Source: UBA8437 sp964646205 (GTDB lineage: Bacteria > Planctomycetota > Planctomycetia > Planctomycetales > Planctomycetaceae). Taken from it: a stretch of DNA of 64,000 nt. The position numbers were made by a program, and so were the translations under genes. Each line of letters begins with the position of its first letter. Position 1 is the first letter of the stretch. The notes under the pieces are model-generated. The model saw only the letters and a list, made by a program, of their open reading frames with translations. It ran no database searches and was not told the DNA's origin. Positions 60,101 through 64,000 of this stretch are shown piece after piece. The stretch covers positions 9,374 through 73,373 of the forward strand of contig CAZYAZ010000019.1 of the NCBI GenBank assembly GCA_964646205.1, in the 5' to 3' direction.

Positions 60101-63100
60101 CCATCGCCCTGACCATCGATGGCGAAGGTGGCACCGACACCGTCAACCTCAACACCACCGCTTCCCACAGCCAACTGACCGTCACCGCCGATTCCATCAA
60201 CGTGACCGACGATCTGACGGTAACGGTTAGCGGAGCAATCTTGAGTTCGACAAACGGAATTTCGTTCACTGGCGGCTCGCTTAATGTAGGTGCAAATACT
60301 GCTACTCTCACGGCAACATCCGGCTCGATCACCGGCACTGATGGCGGTCCGATTGACATCGTCGCGGGCACTCTCGACCTGTCGGTTGCCGGCACGGGCA
60401 ACGACGTGGGAACCAGCGGGGCCGATCGCCTGGAGATCAACGCCACGAACCTGGACATCACCACCGGTGGCGGTGCCACCGACGACGTGTTTGTCGAGGA
60501 CCTTGCCGGTGGAGTCACGATCGGCCAGATCGACGCCGGATCCGGAAACGTGACAATTTCCTCGACCGGGCAACTTGTGGAGAACAGCGACCCGGACGTC
60601 GACATCATCGCCACTCAACTGACGGCCGACGCCGCCACGACGATCAGTCTCGACACGACCGTCGGCAGTCTCGACATCGCCAGTACGACCGCGGGAAACA
60701 TCGACATCGACGAGACCAATGCGATCACGCTCGTCGACGCCAGCACCAACGACGGAACGATCACGGTGGATGCCGGTGGAACCATCACGGCCAGCCTCGT
60801 GACCGCCGGAGGAGCCACCGGCAACGTCAACCTGACAGCCTCCGCCGGTGATATTGACGCTGGGGCCATCACCGCAACAGGCAACGACGTCGTCCTGGAC
60901 GCCGCGGGATCGATCACCGACGGCAACGCGGCCACCACCAACATCGCCAGCACGAACCTCGACGCCACCGCGGCAACCGGGATCGACCTCGACACCGACA
61001 CCGATTCGATCACGGCATCGGTCACCGGGACCGGTGCCATTGACATCGACGAAACCGACGCGGTCACACTGACCAGCGTCACCACTGCCGACGGTTCGAT
61101 CACGATCGACGCCGACGGGCTGCTGACGGCCACGGACGTGCGGTCCCTGACCGATTCGGCCAGCAACGACATCAGCCTGGTGACGACCACCGGCGACGTT
61201 TCCCTGGAGACCGTCGATGCCGGCAGTTCCGGCGGGCTGACGGTGACATCGGCAACAGGCAACATCACCGATGTCGCGGGATCGGCGATTTCGGCCGACA
61301 ACACGACGCTCGCGGCCAACGCGGGCGACATCACCCTGGGAGACGACGCGACCGATACGGTCAACTTCGGCAGCCTGACATTTTCCGCCGTCAACGGCGA
61401 CGTGGACATCACCGAGGACTCCGCGACCCAGCTTGTCGGCTCCAACACGGCCGACGGTCTCGACCTGGTTTCGGCGGGCGCCATCACCGACGACACCGGC
61501 GCCACCCTGGCCGTCGCCTCCCTCGCCCGCCTCACCGGAGCCAACATCACGCTGGGAGACGCTTCGGCCACGGTCAATTTCGGATCCGTCCAATTCGCCG
61601 GCTCCGCCGTGACCATCACGGAATCCTCGGCAATGACCATCTCGGCCACCAGCAGTGCCACCGCCGGCCTGCTGTTGGTCGCCGCCGACGACATCANNNN
61701 NNNNNNNNNNNNNNNNNNNNNNNNNNNNNNNNNNNNNNNNNNNNNNNNNNNNNNNNNNNNNNNNNNNNNNNNNNNNNNNNNNNNNNNNNNNNNNNNAACC
61801 ACCGGTGCCGGCAGCGACATCACGTTGACGGCCGACTCGGAAGCCACGCCCGACGGAATCGGTGGCGTCCAGATTGCCACGCTGGGTGCCGTTGACTCGG
61901 CCGATGCCGCCACGCTCTCTGGGTCGGACCTGTTCATCACCGGGGGAGCCACCGACAGTGTCGAGATCGCCTCGGACGGCAATACCGCGCAGTTGCTGGC
62001 CGGTGGTGACATCCTGGTGCAAAACGGTGCCAACGCTCCGGGGGCCGCCCAGACGATCATCAACGGTGCCGTTGATGGCGGCGGAACGATCACGATCACC
62101 GGCGAAAGTGACGTGCTGATTGGTGCCGATGGGGACCTGATCGGAGTTGCCGGCACCGTGTCCATTTCGGCCGGATCCGGAGGGATCCTGATGACCAATG
62201 GCTCCATTGTCGACGCCGGATCCGGGCTGATCGACATGGACGCAGTTGGTGACATCACCGTCGGTGCACTGCTGACAACCACCGAGGCGCAGCTCACCTC
62301 GACCAACGGGGCCATCCTGGACGGGGGAGACGATGAAGGGGGCGACCTCACCGCCGCCACCGCCGCGTTGCGAGCCGAGACAGGAATTGGAACCGATGCC
62401 GATCCACTGGAGACCGTTTCCGACCCGGCTGCGACCACTCTGACGGTCGCCGCCACGACCGATTCGGGCGACATCGCCCTGTCCAACACCGGTGCCCTGC
62501 AGGTCGGAACCGTCGACGGCCTCTCCGGAGCGACGATCCAGGACACCGCGGACGACAACAGCGGAGCCGACAACATCACCCTCACCGCCTCCAGCCCATT
62601 GACCGTACTGGCCGGCGCCCCCGTCGTCGACAACGACGGTGGTGACATCACGCTGACAGCCACCAACGATGGTGGAGACGACGACCACCTGAGGATCTCG
62701 GCCAACGTCACCGCCACCGGGGGCAACGGGTCAATCGACTTGAATGCCGGAACCGACCTGGTGATCGACACCGACGCGGTCGTCTCGACCGTGGGCACCG
62801 GCGGCATCACCGGCGATGCCGAGCGGACGCTCATCGTGCAGAGCGACGCGGCCACGACCACTGTCCGATCGGCCGACGGAGACATCACGTTCAACGCCAA
62901 CCAGGGAGTAACACCGACCACCGGTGACTTCTACGGGATCAACCTCGAGGGTTCCCTGGTCGAAACAACCAACGGTGCCATCAGCCTGACCGGCCAGGGC
63001 GGTGACAATTCTGGTGGCAGCCCATCCGATGACAACGACGGCATCTTCGTGGAAGGGGCAACGATTCGTTCGACGGGCACGGGCACGATCACTCTGGTCG

Positions 63101-64000
63101 GCACCGCCACCGACGGAAGCGATTCGGACGGTGTCGACATGGACAGTGACTCCGGCGGGACCGCGGCCACGATCACCAGCGTTGCCGGTGCGATCGACAT
63201 CACGGGCAACAGCACCAATTCCGAAACCGGTGTCGAAATTCAATCCGGCTCGGTCGTCACATCGACCGGCACGGGACCATCGGCCGCGACGATCACGATC
63301 GACGGGACCGGCGACGAATTCGCAGTCTACATCGGCAATTCCGGCAGCGCGGTCAACTCGGTCGACGGAGACGTCATCGTCACCGGGGTCGCCCAGGCCA
63401 CAGGGGACGCCACCGGCATCTGGATCGAAGACGGTGCCGCCGTCAGTTCCACCGGAACCGGAGTCGATGCCGCATCCATCACGCTCGACGGCAGATCCGC
63501 ACGGTACGGCACCTACATCGAAAATGCCGGAACCACGATCACCTCAGTGGCCGGCGACATCGACATCATCGGCACCGGGAGCGATGTCGATGGAGTGTCC
63601 CTGGTGGATGCCGCCCAGGTCACTGCCGACTCCGGCGACATCACGATCACCGGCGACAGCACAAACGACACCGGCGTCCATCTCGATGCTCCCGTGACCA
63701 GCGGCGACGGCACCGTGACGGTTACCTCCGACAGTGGTGACATCCAGCTCGACCCCGACGGCGACATCACCTCCACCAGCGGCAGTGTCACCATTGATGC
63801 CGACACTGCCGGTACAGCCGCCAACGTCGTCATGGCCGACGGGGCGGTGATCGATGGCGGTTCCGGCCCGATCGACATCGATGCCGACGAGAACGTTTCG
63901 CTTGCGACGGTCACCACCAGCAACACGATCGACGTGACCAGTGAAAATGCGGCCATTGTCGACAACACGGCCGCCGAAGGCACCAACCTGACAGGCAGCA
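57200..64000 (+). CDS. Giant repeat-rich surface protein, N-terminal part (3' end beyond window)
   Basis: At least 2200 residues, open to the right edge. ATG 57200 has AAGGA 9 bp upstream. Residues 1-50 are Arg/Lys-rich and end AVVETLEDRTLLTVD, the N-terminal export motif typical of planctomycete extracellular proteins, in place of a classical signal peptide. Residues about 60-700 carry RTX-like GGTGDDTF units (GGxGxDxUx) including 61-residue repeats. From about 59,300 on the pattern changes to short strands such as AGDITL, DGSITIDADG and LTATSGSI, as in beta-helix adhesins. Very acidic, Thr/Gly/Ala-rich and Lys-poor. Two 100-N gaps interrupt it; merging the first restores the frame. The second leaves the frame unchanged. 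Likely a cell-surface adhesin or matrix protein; ligand unknown. Confidence 0.8.
58872..58926. repeat. 55-bp sequence duplicated across the second gap (left copy)
   Basis: Identical to 59027-59081 and ending at the first N. Same 55-base length as at the secG gap, read in the same coding phase on both sides. Confidence 0.95.
58927..59026. other. Assembly gap (100 N) in the giant gene repeats
   Basis: Exactly 100 N inside the 183-bp repeat array. It shifts the apparent frame of the giant protein although the 55-bp flanks agree in phase. Confidence 1.
59027..59081. repeat. 55-bp sequence duplicated across the second gap (right copy)
   Basis: Exact copy of 58872-58926, starting at the first base after the N-run. 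Confidence 0.95.
61697..61796. other. Assembly gap (100 N) in the giant gene, no duplicated flank
   Basis: Exactly 100 N. Unlike the other two gaps, the flanks do not share a 55-mer, so real sequence is probably missing. The reading frame is the same on both sides as drawn, but the gap size is a placeholder. Confidence 1.

Noticed and set aside
59578..62688. 1036-codon open frame on the minus strand over the giant gene
   Set aside because: It is the mirror of a Thr/Asp/Gly-rich coding region with strong GC3 bias; the + strand reading gives coherent repeats and the minus reading only low-complexity Val/Gly/Arg text.

Overview
The window looks like a planctomycete chromosome scaffold, GC-rich with a strong GC bias at third codon positions. 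Evidence: a giant surface protein that opens with the short arginine-rich 'ETLEDRTLL' export-type motif of planctomycete extracellular proteins, an Lpg1974-type outer-membrane barrel, an oversized SecA (1181 aa), a full-length tripeptidyl-peptidase II homologue, several Gfo/Idh/MocA and sugar-isomerase enzymes, a ThuA protein, and a lipid A/Kdo enzyme (KdtA). No rRNA, tRNA, IS element, prophage or CRISPR array was seen.

Layout. 0-12 kb, mostly + strand: 2-hydroxyacid dehydrogenase, Gfo/Idh oxidoreductase, secA, kdtA, metK, two lineage-type hypothetical genes, fabH and a TIM-barrel sugar isomerase. 12-18 kb, - strand: RND efflux pump, its adaptor and a membrane protein, followed by a NagB-like gene on the + strand. 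19-34 kb, one long - strand run of housekeeping genes in the transcribed order pheA, aroF, tpiA, secG, yicC, gmk, rpoZ, coaC, coaB, ftsK, cimA, valS, DUF151 nuclease, with several overlaps that suggest translational coupling. 34.5-39 kb: dnaK-clpB behind a candidate sigma-54 promoter. 39-49 kb: small basic protein, Gfo/Idh oxidoreductase, CCA-adding enzyme, MFS transporter, secreted TPP II, thioredoxin-fold-like secreted protein, ThuA. 49-53 kb: secreted hypothetical proteins and an FHA/STAS pair. 53-64 kb: sodium/solute symporter, outer-membrane porin and the giant repeat protein, which runs off the right edge.

Three 100-N gaps occur. Two (in secG and in the giant gene) are flanked by the same exact 55-bp sequence on both sides, as expected for contig ends sharing a 55-mer in a de Bruijn assembly. 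They fall in low-complexity repeats and break the reading frames artificially; merging the 55-mers restores both frames and, in the giant gene, an exact 183-bp repeat period.

Most notable biology: SecA carries about five degenerate copies of a helical-wing-like unit; SecG has a large C-terminal beta-type domain plus a Lys/Ala/Pro tail, so two Sec components are enlarged; the TPP II has a Sec signal peptide although its eukaryotic relatives are cytosolic; ValRS carries a zinc-ribbon-like insertion; the NagB-like enzyme and the PheA mutase domain lack hallmark catalytic residues; and an intrinsic-terminator hairpin lies just upstream of cimA. No wholly new multi-gene system was recognised. All functional statements come from reading the sequence and family knowledge, without database searches.
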